A stretch of 64,000 nucleotides of DNA from Dongia_B soli (lineage in GTDB: Bacteria > Pseudomonadota > Alphaproteobacteria > Dongiales > Dongiaceae). Under the pieces are notes generated by a model. It did not search any database. It saw only the letters and a list, made by a program, of their open reading frames with translations, and was not told the DNA's origin. Positions 24,681-34,098 of the stretch are shown piece after piece. Made by a program: the position numbers and the translations under genes. The DNA is taken from the NCBI RefSeq assembly GCF_034044715.1, contig NZ_JAXCLW010000002.1, positions 186,001-250,000 of the forward strand, in the 5' to 3' direction. Positions within the stretch are counted from its first letter, which is position 1; the number at the start of each line of letters is the position of its first letter.

Positions 24681-25244
24681 TTACTTCACGTCTGCCGCGA
24701 CCTGCATCTTGATGATCTTGTCGGGATTGGTCACGGCGCCGTTGTCATTCGGATCGCCTCGCTTGATTTGATCGACGAATTCCATGCCCTGAATCACTTG
24801 GCCGAAAGCCGTATACTGGCCATCGAGGAAGGGGGCAGGGGCAAAGCAGATGAAGAACTGGCTATCTGCGCTGTCCGGATCCTGGGCCCGCGCCATGGAG
24901 ATCGTGCCACGGACATGCTTCAAGGCATTAAACTCAGCCGGGATGTTCTGGCCGGAACCGCCGGTGCCGTTGCCTTCCGGATCGCCGCCCTGGGCCATGA
25001 AGCCTTCGATGACGCGATGAAAGGTGAGGCCGTTATAAAAGCCCTTGCGCACCAGTTCCTTGAAACGGGCCACAGTTTTCGGTGCCATATCCGGCCGCAA
25101 TTGGATCACCACGCGGCCGCCCTTCAAATCCATGTAAACTGTATTTTCCGGATCGGTCGCCGCCACGGCCGGCAGGCTGCCGGCGATAAGCGTGCTGGTT
25201 GTAGCCATGGTGAGAACGGAAAACTGACGACGGCTTATTTCCAT
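24681..25244 (-). CDS. Exported cyclophilin-type peptidyl-prolyl isomerase with Tat-like signal
   Basis: This 187-aa cyclophilin catalyses cis-trans isomerisation of X-Pro bonds. After a signal segment the domain shows FYNGLTFHRVIEGFMAQGGDP (cited as FHRVIEGFMAQGGD) with the catalytic Arg, GTISMARAQDPDSADSQFFI (core: SADSQFFI), and FLDGQYTAFGQVI. The first 28 residues begin MEISRRQFSVLT, a twin-arginine pattern, then a hydrophobic stretch ending AVAA. Export of a folded protein by Tat is therefore likely. Its start overlaps the end of icd by ten bases. Confidence 0.92.
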   Translation of the reverse strand: MEISRRQFSVLTMATTSTLIAGSLPAVAATDPENTVYMDLKGGRVVIQLRPDMAPKTVARFKELVRKGFYNGLTFHRVIEGFMAQGGDPEGNGTGGSGQNIPAEFNALKHVRGTISMARAQDPDSADSQFFICFAPAPFLDGQYTAFGQVIQGMEFVDQIKRGDPNDNGAVTNPDKIIKMQVAADVK

Positions 25245-26458
25245 GATGCCATCGCCTTCTTCAGGTTCTCATCGAGCTTGTCGAGAAACTGATTGGTCGT
25301 CATCCAAGTCTGCGACGGGCTGATCAACAAGGCCAGATCCTTGGTCATGAAGCCGGCTTCGACCGTATCGACACAGATCTTTTCCAGCGTTTCGGCGAAG
25401 CGCTGAACCTCAGGTGTATTGTCGAACTTGCCGCGATACCAGAGGCCGCGGGTCCAAGCGTAGATCGAGGCGATCGGATTGGTCGAGGTCTCCTTGCCCT
25501 TCTGATATTCGCGGTAATGCCGGGTCACCGTGCCATGGGCCGCTTCGGCTTCCACCACATCGCCATCGGGTGAGAGAAGCACGGACGTCATCAGGCCGAG
25601 GGAGCCGAAGCCCTGGGCCACCGTGTCGGACTGCACGTCACCGTCATAGTTCTTGCAGGCCCAGACAAAACCACCGGACCATTTCAGCGCGCTGGCCACC
25701 ATGTCATCGATCAGGCGATGTTCATAGACGATGCCCTTAGCCTTGAACTGATCTGCGAATTCCTTGTCGAAGACTTCCTGGAAGATGTCCTTGAAGCGGC
25801 CGTCATAGGCCTTGAGGATGGTGTTCTTGGTCGAGAGATAGACCGGCCAGCCCAGCGTCAAACCGTAGTTGAAGCTCGACCGGGCGAAGCCGCGGATCGA
25901 CTCATCCAGGTTGTACATCGCCAAAGCGACACCGCTGCCGGGGAATTTGAAGACTTCTTTCTCGATCGCCGCACCGCCATCTTCAGGCTCGAAGCGGATC
26001 GTGAGCTTGCCCTTGCCCGGCACGATGAAATCGGTCGCGCGATACTGATCGCCGAAAGCGTGACGGCCGATCACGATCGGCTGCGTCCAGCCAGGCACCA
26101 GGCGCGGCACGTTCTTGCAGATGATCGGCTGACGGAAAACAGTGCCATCCAGGATGTTGCGGATCGTGCCGTTGGGCGACTTCCACATCTGCTTCAGGTT
26201 GAATTCCTTTACCCGTCCTTCGTCAGGCGTGATGGTCGCGCATTTGACACCGACCTTATGCTGCTTGATGGCATTGGCGGCATCGATCGTTACCTGATCG
26301 GCCGTCTGATCGCGGTGTTCGACGCCGAGGTCGAAATATTTCAAATCGACGTCAAGATAGGGCAGGATCAGCTTGTTCTTGATAAAACTCCAGATGATCC
26401 GTGTCATCTCGTCGCCATCAAGCTCGACGATCGGATTCTTGACCTTGATCTTGCTCAT
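25235..26458 (-). CDS. icd: NADP-dependent isocitrate dehydrogenase
   Basis: The enzyme oxidatively decarboxylates isocitrate to 2-oxoglutarate in the TCA cycle. The 407-aa protein is of the eukaryote-like homodimeric type II, common in alphaproteobacteria. It opens with KVKNPIVELDGDEMTRIIW, and SPNGTIRNILDGTVFRQPI (core SPNGTIRN) contains substrate contacts. YDGDVQSDTVAQGFGSLGLM (core DGDVQSD) carries metal-binding Asp residues, and AEAAHGTVTRHYR binds the cofactor. It is the first gene of a two-gene unit with the cyclophilin. Confidence 0.98.
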   Translation of the reverse strand: MSKIKVKNPIVELDGDEMTRIIWSFIKNKLILPYLDVDLKYFDLGVEHRDQTADQVTIDAANAIKQHKVGVKCATITPDEGRVKEFNLKQMWKSPNGTIRNILDGTVFRQPIICKNVPRLVPGWTQPIVIGRHAFGDQYRATDFIVPGKGKLTIRFEPEDGGAAIEKEVFKFPGSGVALAMYNLDESIRGFARSSFNYGLTLGWPVYLSTKNTILKAYDGRFKDIFQEVFDKEFADQFKAKGIVYEHRLIDDMVASALKWSGGFVWACKNYDGDVQSDTVAQGFGSLGLMTSVLLSPDGDVVEAEAAHGTVTRHYREYQKGKETSTNPIASIYAWTRGLWYRGKFDNTPEVQRFAETLEKICVDTVEAGFMTKDLALLISPSQTWMTTNQFLDKLDENLKKAMASWK

Positions 26459-26566
26459 ACGGCAAGCGCTCCTTCAAACGGTTTTGAATTAAGTTTAAGG
26501 ATGGGTAACGGAGTTTAGCATTCGCCAATAACGGATTTCCAGGCCGACGGATTTCCGGACGCTCAG

Positions 26567-27151
26567 CTACATCCGCTCGGGATAATCTGTGTCGGCCGTC
26601 TCCGGTTGCTGGGCCAGCAGATCGAACAAGCGTCCAACTCCATTCACGACGGAAAAGAGCTGGCGCACGGATGGACGGGCGAAGCCATTATCGATGACAT
26701 GATCGAACAGCCCGATCAGTTTGTCCCAATAGCCGTCGACATTCAGGATCACGACAGGTTTGTCATGTAATTTTAACTGCCGCCAAGTGATGATCTCGAA
26801 GGTCTCATCCAGCGTGCCGGCACCGCCCGGCAGGATGACGAAGGCATCGGATTGATCGAACATCATGCGTTTGCGGGTATGCATGCTGTCGACGATCTTC
26901 AGTTCGGTGAGGCCCTGATGGCCGACTTCGGCATCCTCCAGATGCTTGGGAATGATACCGGTGACTTGTCCGCCGGCTTTCAGAACCGCATCGGCCACTT
27001 TACCCATCAGGCCGACCCGGCCGCCGCCATAGACCAGCCGCATGCCCCGGCGCCCCATCTCCCGACCAAGCTCGTCGGCGATAACCGCATAACGTGGGGA
27101 AGCGCCGAAGGAAGACCCGCAATAGACGCAAATCGATTTGATCACAGCCAT
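26567..27151 (-). CDS. LOG-family nucleoside 5'-monophosphate phosphoribohydrolase
   Basis: This 194-aa Rossmann-fold protein belongs to the TIGR00730/LOG family. Characterised members release the base from N6-modified or ordinary AMP-type nucleotides. The diagnostic PGGAGTLDETFE lies at about 106-117, preceded by a conserved Arg-Lys (TRKRMMF). The N-terminus has VYCGSSFGASP, and GGGRVGLMG is near residue 40. It is often labelled lysine decarboxylase-like, which is historical and wrong for this motif. It is monocistronic, divergent from the LysM gene. Confidence 0.92.
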   Translation of the reverse strand: MAVIKSICVYCGSSFGASPRYAVIADELGREMGRRGMRLVYGGGRVGLMGKVADAVLKAGGQVTGIIPKHLEDAEVGHQGLTELKIVDSMHTRKRMMFDQSDAFVILPGGAGTLDETFEIITWRQLKLHDKPVVILNVDGYWDKLIGLFDHVIDNGFARPSVRQLFSVVNGVGRLFDLLAQQPETADTDYPERM

Positions 27152-27346
27152 TCTGTATTTGTTCCCGCATTATTCTAGCCGCCGACCCTAACCTAATACC
27201 GGGGGCCGTCAATGGTTCTTGGCCCAGATCACTCGCCGCCCGCAGTGGGCCTTAGGCGCCGGGGCAGTTGTCAGGGCCGGACGCGGGGATTAACGTTGTT
27301 ACCCGGCGGTGCGACTCGCCCACCGACTATATTGTGAGGAAAGTGA

Positions 27347-28453
27347 ATGGCACGCCTGGCCTTGATCGGGACGGTAGCTGCGGTGGCAATCGCCGCAGGA
27401 TTGGTTCTGGTCTATGTCGTCTATGAGTCCGACAACGACGATAACGTCCCGCCAGCCCAGCAGACCACGGCGAATTCGGATTTGGCCGCTGGCAATAGCC
27501 CGTCCGGGACCACCGGCACCAGTCAGCCGGGACAGACGCAAACCGCGGCCAAGCCAACACAGGCGCCAGCGGCGGTGATGCCGAGTTTCGATGTCGTGCG
27601 TGTCAATCCCAATGGGGATACGGTCGTGGCCGGCCGGGCAGCACCGGGCGCTGAGGTGACGCTCCTGGATAATGGCAATGTCATCGGGACGGCAACGGCC
27701 GACGGGAAGGGCGAATGGGTCCTGCTGCCGGACAGCGCGATGTCACCAGGCCAGCACAGCCTTACTTTGCGCGCCCAGGCGGGAGAGGCGCCGGCTAAGG
27801 AATCCGACCATGCCGTGATCATCCTGCAGCCGGCCCCGGCCAAGGATATCGCCGGGCGACCGACACAGGCACCGGCAGGCGCTTTGGCGATCGAGGTTCC
27901 AAGATCCGGAACCGGCCCCACGCGAGTTCTGAACATGCCGGGCGGCAAGGCAAAAGAGGATACGCTCTCTCTCGCGACTGTTGATTACGATCAGGCTGGG
28001 CGCGCGATCCTGGCCGGTACGGGCAAGCCCAAGTCGACCCTCAATCTCTATCTCGATAACGGCTTGCTGGGGCAAATTACCGTCGATGATAACGGGAATT
28101 GGTCTTATCTGCCGGCCTCGCCAATCTCACCCGGCCTGCACCATCTGCGCATCGATCAGGTCGATCCGGCTGGCAAGGTGGTGTCCCGTGTCGAACTGCC
28201 CTTCGAACAAGCGCCGACTGCTTTGGCTGCCAGCAATGGCAAGGTGGTCATTCAGCCCGGTAACAGCCTGTGGCGTCTGGCACGCCAGAGTTATGGCAGC
28301 GGCTTGCGCTATACCGTTATCTACGAAGCGAACAAGACCCAGATACGCAATCCCGATCTGATCTATCCTGGCCAAGTCTTCGTCATGCCCAAATCGGAAG
28401 AAAACGGGCAGGGTGGGGATGCAATGGCGCCGAGCGGTGAGGGCACCAACTAG
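27347..28453 (+). CDS. LysM-domain envelope protein with Ig-like repeats
   Basis: This is a 368-aa protein with an N-terminal membrane anchor (residues 4-26) and a Thr/Gln/Pro-rich linker to about residue 75. Two Ig-like modules follow, each with the pattern AGRAAPGAEVTLLDNG or AGTGKPKSTLNLYLDNG, then W and H(S/H)L. The C-terminal LysM domain (about residues 300-353) has VIQPGNSLWRLARQSYG, NPDLIYPGQVFVMP. LysM binds peptidoglycan, so the protein probably tethers to the wall in the periplasm. Such proteins are common and poorly characterised in this class. GTGAGGAAAG precedes the ATG. Confidence 0.85.
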   Translation: MARLALIGTVAAVAIAAGLVLVYVVYESDNDDNVPPAQQTTANSDLAAGNSPSGTTGTSQPGQTQTAAKPTQAPAAVMPSFDVVRVNPNGDTVVAGRAAPGAEVTLLDNGNVIGTATADGKGEWVLLPDSAMSPGQHSLTLRAQAGEAPAKESDHAVIILQPAPAKDIAGRPTQAPAGALAIEVPRSGTGPTRVLNMPGGKAKEDTLSLATVDYDQAGRAILAGTGKPKSTLNLYLDNGLLGQITVDDNGNWSYLPASPISPGLHHLRIDQVDPAGKVVSRVELPFEQAPTALAASNGKVVIQPGNSLWRLARQSYGSGLRYTVIYEANKTQIRNPDLIYPGQVFVMPKSEENGQGGDAMAPSGEGTN

Positions 28454-28496
28454 GCTAATTGTGCCAGGAAATTCCTGCCGGAACTGATGCGCAAAG

Positions 28497-28991
28497 TCAG
28501 GCCGATGTGGCGTGCAGCCCGGAATAGCCGTTTGTGGGTGTCGTAGCGCGAGGCCAGTGAGGCAGAACCTCCGCAAGCATATCGAGATATGGCTTGATCT
28601 CGAGGACGATTTCGATGGCGCCGCTCAACAACTCCACAGGAGCGGTCGGCGAGGCGACGGAAGCTTTGCCGATGCAGAAGATCCGTCTCTGGCGAGAGAC
28701 GATCAAGCGGCTGCAAATAAGCTGCTGAGTCGCTTCAATGACTGCATGGACGCTCTTTCGAAGCGTGATGCCTTCCACCGTATAAGGGTCCGGTCCGATA
28801 TCCGCGGCGACTTGCAAGATGGCGCCTCCTTCCACCATGCGCGTGCCAGCATTGAAGCATAACCCCTGATAAATGAAAGAAAATTCAATCGGTTTTCCGG
28901 AACGGCCGATGCGAACCGAACCGTCCTGGGCGAAATGTATATGGTCCAGGCTATTTGGGGTCATGGGAGGAAAGGAGACCTTCGTCTTCAT
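28497..28991 (-). CDS. Hypothetical protein, 164 aa
   Basis: This frame has native-looking codon use on the minus strand and convergent placement against the LysM gene (43 bases). The first third is beta-like (HIHFAQDGSVRIGR, FSFIYQG); the middle holds an amphipathic helix HAVIEATQQLI. There is no signal peptide or membrane segment, and no family is recognised. The ribosome site is weak, so the start is uncertain. Confidence 0.58.
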   Translation of the reverse strand: MKTKVSFPPMTPNSLDHIHFAQDGSVRIGRSGKPIEFSFIYQGLCFNAGTRMVEGGAILQVAADIGPDPYTVEGITLRKSVHAVIEATQQLICSRLIVSRQRRIFCIGKASVASPTAPVELLSGAIEIVLEIKPYLDMLAEVLPHWPRATTPTNGYSGLHATSA

Positions 28992-29202
28992 AGAGAGCGA
29001 AATTCCTGCAAAAGTCGCAGCATCTTAACGATCTGCGATTAAGGATGTGTAAAACCCAGCTGCACCGATATGTCGCAATATGCGTGCCACAAAGCACGTG
29101 ACCCTGAAGACGATCTATGGCAGATCAAGGGTTTGACGGCGGTTTTTGCAATTTTTGCCTTACACGCCAGTTAACGCTGCCAGATGACAGACAGAGGGTA
29201 AC

Positions 29203-29895
29203 TTGACCGTACTCAAAACCGTCCTGACGCCGATTCATCGCGAAGGTTGGCCGTTCATCGCAATTTTCGCGGTTGCCACTGCCTTGCTTTGGTGGCTCGC
29301 CGAACCATTGGGTCTGATCGGGCTTGTGTTGACGGTGTGGTGCATCTTCTTTTTTCGCGACCCGGCCCGGGTTACGCCAAGCCGAACTGGGCTGGTGATC
29401 GCGCCGGCCGATGGCGTGGTGCAGATGATTCAGCCGGCGATCCCGCCGTCGGAAATTGGGCTGGATCAGCGGCCGCTGACGCGCATCAGCATCTTCATGA
29501 ACGTCTTCAATGTGCATGTGAACCGCTCGCCGATCGATGCCGAAGTGATCGCTTTAGCGTATCGACCCGGCAAATTTTTCAACGCTGCTTTGGATAAAGC
29601 GAGCGAATACAACGAGCGCCAGTCTATTCATCTGCGGACGGCCGATGGCTTGAATTTCTGTGTGGTGCAAATTGCCGGGCTCGTTGCGCGCCGCATCAAG
29701 TGCGATCTCATGGCAGGAAAGACCGTGCGGGCAGGTGAGAGATTCGGTATCATTCGTTTCGGCAGTCGGGTTGATGTCTATCTGCCTGATGGCGTGCAGC
29801 CTCTGGTCGCTGTCGGTCAGTTGACGACGGGCGGCGAGACGGTACTGGCGGATATCCGCTCCGACGAGGCGGCGCGCCTCGGTGAAATGCGATAA
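29203..29895 (+). CDS. psd: Phosphatidylserine decarboxylase (archaeal/short type)
   Basis: Psd converts phosphatidylserine to phosphatidylethanolamine at the inner membrane. The 230-aa proenzyme has two N-terminal membrane segments (residues 16-49) with FFFRDPAR, then ADGVVQ. NVFNVHVNRSPIDA (cited in part) is the signature HVNR region. Near the C-terminus RFGSRVD supplies the self-cleavage Gly187-Ser188 that creates the pyruvoyl group. The start is TTG at 29203 after AGAGGG; no ATG fits better. pssA follows after 43 bases, so the two successive steps form one operon. A loose TTAC-N7-TTAA sequence lies upstream near 29160. Confidence 0.95.
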   Translation: MTVLKTVLTPIHREGWPFIAIFAVATALLWWLAEPLGLIGLVLTVWCIFFFRDPARVTPSRTGLVIAPADGVVQMIQPAIPPSEIGLDQRPLTRISIFMNVFNVHVNRSPIDAEVIALAYRPGKFFNAALDKASEYNERQSIHLRTADGLNFCVVQIAGLVARRIKCDLMAGKTVRAGERFGIIRFGSRVDVYLPDGVQPLVAVGQLTTGGETVLADIRSDEAARLGEMR

Positions 29896-29938
29896 CGACG
29901 TCAGAAACAGAAAGCAGTCTTCGAGGAGGGCGTTAGCC

Positions 29939-30730
29939 ATGCGGCGAACCCGTTTGCGCGATCATTCGATCAACCGCCTGATTCCCAACATGCTAACCCT
30001 GATGGCGCTTTGCGCGGGCTTGACCAGCATCAGGTTTGCTCTGGTCGCGAAATGGGAACTGGCCGTTGTCGCGATCCTGGTGGCGGCGATTTTCGACGCG
30101 TTGGACGGTCGCATCGCGCGGCTTTTGGACAGTACGAGCAAATTCGGTGCTGAGCTGGATTCGCTTTCCGATTTCATCAGCTTCGGCGTGGCGCCGGCAA
30201 TGATCCTCTATCTCTGGGCGCTCGATCAGTCAGGACGTATCGGTTGGGGTTTGGTTCTTGTCTTCAGTGCATGCACTGCGCTACGCCTCGCGCGTTTCAA
30301 CACCAAGCTCGACAATACCGATCTGCCGGCCTGGACGTCGCGCTTTTTTACCGGCGTGCCGGCGCCGGCGGGCGCAGCTTTGGCGTTGATGCCGCTGGTC
30401 GGGTATCTGGAATATGGTCCCGGTTTTTTCAATCATCCCTTCATTGTCGGAGTGACCATGGTCGGCGTCGCCGGCTTGATGGTCAGCCGCTTGCCCACCT
30501 TCTCCTTCAAACGGCTGAAAGTGACCCAGGCCTGGGTCTTGCCGGCCATGCTGTCGGTGACGATCTTTATCGCGCTGCTGGCATCGGAGACTTGGAAAAC
30601 GCTGCTTTTCAGCGGACTGGCCTATCTGGCTTCGATCCCGTTCTCTTATCGTCAGTATCAACGATTGCAACGCCAACGTCCGCTCGCGACGCCGCCCGTC
30701 TTGGATACCGAGGACATCGATCACCTGTAA
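29939..30730 (+). CDS. pssA: CDP-diacylglycerol-serine O-phosphatidyltransferase
   Basis: PssA makes phosphatidylserine from CDP-diacylglycerol and serine, feeding Psd. The 263-aa polytopic protein carries the CDP-alcohol phosphotransferase signature with all four acidic residues in the pattern DALDGRIAR-x8-GAELDSLSD near residues 61-84. About eight membrane helices span the rest. GAGGAGGG sits before the ATG at 29939; 19 in-frame codons upstream overlap psd and are not needed. The gene converges on the Crp/Fnr regulator with five bases between. Confidence 0.96.
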   Translation: MRRTRLRDHSINRLIPNMLTLMALCAGLTSIRFALVAKWELAVVAILVAAIFDALDGRIARLLDSTSKFGAELDSLSDFISFGVAPAMILYLWALDQSGRIGWGLVLVFSACTALRLARFNTKLDNTDLPAWTSRFFTGVPAPAGAALALMPLVGYLEYGPGFFNHPFIVGVTMVGVAGLMVSRLPTFSFKRLKVTQAWVLPAMLSVTIFIALLASETWKTLLFSGLAYLASIPFSYRQYQRLQRQRPLATPPVLDTEDIDHL

Positions 30731-30735
30731 TCGAG

Positions 30736-31452
30736 TTATTTGCGACCGTTGTGATGCGCCTGCAGGCTCTGGACGATTTCTTCGAGCTTGCCGCGATCCA
30801 TCAGGAACAGGTTGCGTCCCTTCCGCTTGAGCAGGCCTGATGGATAAAGTTGGCTGATGGCGCGATTGACGGTTTCGCGTGTCGTGCTGGTGAGGCTGGC
30901 AATCTCATGCATCGGCGGGAGCGGCCGCACCACCCAGAGACCCGGAACGGCGACATCCGGCTGTGCCATGCGTAGCAATTCGGCATAGACGCGCTGAGCG
31001 GCCTGCAAGGTCGAGAGTTCCATGATGCGCAAACCGCTGGTGCGAATGACATCGGCCAGGCGTTGCAACAGCATGAAACCGACATCGGCACGATCCCGCA
31101 CCAGATCGGTAAAAATGTCCGGCGCCATGATGGCGATCTCGGACTTTTCCACCGCAGTCGCGCTGGCCGACCGGGGTTTTTCGTCGATCGCCGCCAGCTC
31201 GCCGAAGAAATCACCGGCCTTGCGTGTCGCCAGAGTGACCTCGCGCCCGGCGCCGGAAAAACTGACGATGGCTACCGCGCCGCGCAGGATGAAAAAGACG
31301 TCGCGGCTGGTGCTGTCCTTATCCAGGATGGTTTCGCCACGATTATAAGTTCGCCAACGGCAGCGGCTTGAGACCGATTTGATTTCCTCATCGCTTAGGC
31401 ACCGCAGCAGCGAGAAGCCGCGCAAGCTTTTTTCAGCAGCGTTGCTGTTCAT
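30736..31452 (-). CDS. Crp/Fnr-family transcriptional regulator
   Basis: This 238-aa regulator has an N-terminal cyclic-nucleotide-binding fold (residues ~15-135). That fold contains FFILRGAVAIV and a GDFFGELAAID phosphate-binding-cassette-like stretch, then SASATAVE. A dimer helix and a C-terminal winged helix with SLTSTTRETVNRAISQLY as recognition region follow. The PBC has GELA but its Arg-Ser/Thr pair reads RSASA, so cyclic nucleotide binding is plausible. No Fnr-type cysteine cluster is present. Targets are not evident from position. Confidence 0.9.
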   Translation of the reverse strand: MNSNAAEKSLRGFSLLRCLSDEEIKSVSSRCRWRTYNRGETILDKDSTSRDVFFILRGAVAIVSFSGAGREVTLATRKAGDFFGELAAIDEKPRSASATAVEKSEIAIMAPDIFTDLVRDRADVGFMLLQRLADVIRTSGLRIMELSTLQAAQRVYAELLRMAQPDVAVPGLWVVRPLPPMHEIASLTSTTRETVNRAISQLYPSGLLKRKGRNLFLMDRGKLEEIVQSLQAHHNGRK

Positions 31453-31624
31453 CGACGATCTGTCCCCGGCATTCTATTGGCTTTGACCCCTTTCACCGGT
31501 CCGAGATATAGGCTGGCCGGCCTGGGGTTGGTTTTCATAGCATAGCGGGATAGGAAGTTCGAGTGCTTGGGACAGATCCTTGCGTTCGAGGGCCGTCGCC
31601 CAGATGAATCTTAACTTTTGGCCA

Positions 31625-32521
31625 TCAGTTAACCGGTTTTGGCACCACCCGCTGAACGCGACGCGATTCCGCAATTGTATTCCAGGCCACGGCACCCAGC
31701 ACCATCAAGCCGCCGATAACCGCATGAATCCCAGGATTCTCGCCGAGGAACAGAAAAACCCAGACCGGCCCCAAGATACATTCCAGCAAGCCGATAAGGG
31801 CGGCTTCGCTGGCAGGAATCAGCCGCGCCCCGAAGGAAAAGCAGATCAGGCCGACCGCCAATTGACCGGCGCCGAATAAGAAGAGCAGGGCGATATTTGC
31901 ACTATCGGTTTCCAGTGGCGCGCCCAGAACGGCGCCGACAACAGCCATGATCACGCCGGAGAGGCAACAGGCCGGTGTCATCCGGATATGCTGGAAACGG
32001 CGGGTAATGACCGTGGCGATGGCGAGCGAGAAGGCAATAACGGCGGAGAGCAGTAAACCGGATGGATCCGCAGCCATGTCGTGCCGCGAGACCATCACGC
32101 TAACACCGCCAAGGGCAAGCAGCATGGCCATTGCCTTCACAACGGAGATCGTTTCGCGCATCCAGAGCCAGGCAATGATGCCGGCAATCAGCGGCGCCGT
32201 GCTTTGGATCACCAGAATGGTGGCGACGGTTGTATGGCGCAGTGCGATGATGAAACAGATCGAGGCGGCACTGAAGCAAAGCGCGACGGCGAGGCCCGGC
32301 AGGCCTTGCGTGCGGATCACTGTGCCAATATTTCGACCTTCGCGCCATAGCAGAAAAATCAGCAGTGCTGCTGCGGAGAAACCGCCGCGCCAGCAAACCT
32401 GGGTCCAGGAATCAGCGGTGATGAAACGGGCGATCAATCCGCCGGTGCTCCAGCACAAGGCAGCTGCCGCGACCAGCAGGGATCCCTGGCGATGAATGGC
32501 TGCAGAATTTGGATCGATCAT
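31625..32521 (-). CDS. DMT/EamA-family transporter
   Basis: This is a ten-helix membrane transporter of the drug/metabolite (EamA) type, about 298 aa from the ATG at 32521, with two homologous five-helix halves. Typical features are ALCWSTGGLIAR at the first helix, CFIIALRHTTVATILVIQSTAP (cited as ALRHTTVA) at helices 3-4, and the second-half ARLIPASEAALIGLLE. An alternative ATG lies eight codons upstream (32545), and GGGAGG falls between the two. Open frame before that is probably not translated. The substrate is unknown. Confidence 0.87.
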   Translation of the reverse strand: MIDPNSAAIHRQGSLLVAAAALCWSTGGLIARFITADSWTQVCWRGGFSAAALLIFLLWREGRNIGTVIRTQGLPGLAVALCFSAASICFIIALRHTTVATILVIQSTAPLIAGIIAWLWMRETISVVKAMAMLLALGGVSVMVSRHDMAADPSGLLLSAVIAFSLAIATVITRRFQHIRMTPACCLSGVIMAVVGAVLGAPLETDSANIALLFLFGAGQLAVGLICFSFGARLIPASEAALIGLLECILGPVWVFLFLGENPGIHAVIGGLMVLGAVAWNTIAESRRVQRVVPKPVN

Positions 32522-32787
32522 TGCCTCCCGCTCTCCGCCATTCATTCTTCCGATTATCCGAGGGCTGGATGAGGCCGACAGGATAGAGCAAGGAAATGCG
32601 GCCTGAGCAGGGAGGCGAGACGCATGATCGTTCGGCTTTCCGTGCATGGCGGTGCCCGGTCCATCACCGCGTTCCACGCACACATGGCGGTGAGGCATGA
32701 CAACATGGGCGCGGGCCACCATGACAAAACGGAGCTCTCACCCTATGCTGTCGCGCAATCACACACGATTCGCAGGAATAGGTGGAT

Positions 32788-34098
32788 ATGACGCGGCGGC
32801 ATTTGTGGGTGCCTTTCAGCTTGATGATGTTGGCGGGGTGCGCGGGTACGCCCGAGGCGCCCTCATCAATGACGGGTGCTCAGGCCACGGTGCCAGCTAT
32901 GCCGGCTCCTCCCGGACCAGCCGAAGACTTCCACATGCTGGACCAGACGACGTGTCCGACCGAGGCTGCGAGCTATGGCGACTGGGTTGCCCGTTTCCAG
33001 TCTTATGCACAGCATCAGGGCAAGCGGCCTGACATGATCCAAACGGCTTTCGCCACGGTCAGGGAAAATCCATCGATCAGCGCGAGCGCCGGCAAGCAGC
33101 CAGAATTCGTGACGCCGGTCTGGACCTATATGAGCAAGGCGGTTTCACCCAGCCGTATCGCCAAAGGCCAGCAGAAATATGCCGAGAACGCAGCCATTCT
33201 CGCAGCCGTTCAGCGCGATTACGGTGTGCCTGACAGTGTCCTGATGGGGATCTGGGGGATCGAGACCGACTTCGGCAATAATTTCGGCGACGTGAACGTT
33301 TTCGAGGCCCTGTCCAATCTAGGCTATCGTGCCAATCGTGCGCCATTCGCCTGCAAGGAGTTGCTGGCGGCGCTGGATATCGTCGATGCAGGCCATATCG
33401 CGCCTAATCGCATGATTGGTTCCTGGGCCGGCGCTATGGGCCACAGCCAGTTCTTGCCCACCAATTACGTCTCGGTGGCGGTCGATCGCGATGGTACTGG
33501 CGCGCCGGATCTCTGGACCTCCATGCCGGATGTCTTCGCCTCCACGGCGAATATGCTCAGGCGGGATGGCTGGCAGCCGGGCGTGCCTTGGGGCTTTGAA
33601 GTGAAGCTGCCGCCGGGGTTCCCCTATGGCGAGGCGGAGTTGGATCAGCAAAGGCCGATCAGCCATTGGCAATCATTGGGCGTCCGCCGCATTGACGGAA
33701 CGGCGCTGCCGAATCTGTCTGGCAACACCTCGATCCTCCTGCTCGCCGGATATAAGGGCCCCGCCTTCCTGATCACTGATAGCTTCCGGGCGCTCCTCAA
33801 ATACAACTACTCGACCAGCTATGCCTTGTCCGTTGCCTATCTCGGCGATCAGATCAAGGGCGGCAGCGGCATTGTTGCGGCCTGGCCGGTCAACGAGCCA
33901 AGGCTCAATCTGGATGAGCGGATCGAGGTGCAGGAGCGGCTTCGCCAACTCGGTTATGATATCGGTGCTTCCGATGGTGTACTTGGGCTGAAATCACGCA
34001 AGGCGGCCCGTCAATTCCAGAAGCAGATTGGTTGGCCGCAAGACGGCTTCATCACCAAGTCCCTGCTGATGGAGCTACGCCGCCGTACGATCAGCTAA
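32788..34098 (+). CDS. Lytic murein transglycosylase, MltB type, lipoprotein
   Basis: MltB-type enzymes cleave the glycan strand of peptidoglycan, forming 1,6-anhydro ends. The 436-aa product has a lipoprotein signal with LAGC lipobox near residue 18-21. The SLT-like catalytic domain shows ILMGIWGIETDFG (core GIWGIETDFG, catalytic Glu) and MIGSWAGAMGHSQFLPT (core GSWAGAMGHSQF). The C-terminal peptidoglycan-binding domain is at ~375-436 (LRQLGYDIGASDGVLGLKSR, cited as LGYDIG and DGVLG). A GTG two codons earlier is possible, but ATG at 32788 has AGGAATAGG spaced well. It overlaps the convergent exoD-like gene by four bases. Confidence 0.93.
   Translation: MTRRHLWVPFSLMMLAGCAGTPEAPSSMTGAQATVPAMPAPPGPAEDFHMLDQTTCPTEAASYGDWVARFQSYAQHQGKRPDMIQTAFATVRENPSISASAGKQPEFVTPVWTYMSKAVSPSRIAKGQQKYAENAAILAAVQRDYGVPDSVLMGIWGIETDFGNNFGDVNVFEALSNLGYRANRAPFACKELLAALDIVDAGHIAPNRMIGSWAGAMGHSQFLPTNYVSVAVDRDGTGAPDLWTSMPDVFASTANMLRRDGWQPGVPWGFEVKLPPGFPYGEAELDQQRPISHWQSLGVRRIDGTALPNLSGNTSILLLAGYKGPAFLITDSFRALLKYNYSTSYALSVAYLGDQIKGGSGIVAAWPVNEPRLNLDERIEVQERLRQLGYDIGASDGVLGLKSRKAARQFQKQIGWPQDGFITKSLLMELRRRTIS

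Noticed and set aside
29158..29175. TTAC-N7-TTAA upstream of psd as a CtrA box
   Set aside because: One mismatch, isolated, and no biological reason for phospholipid genes; not enough to call.
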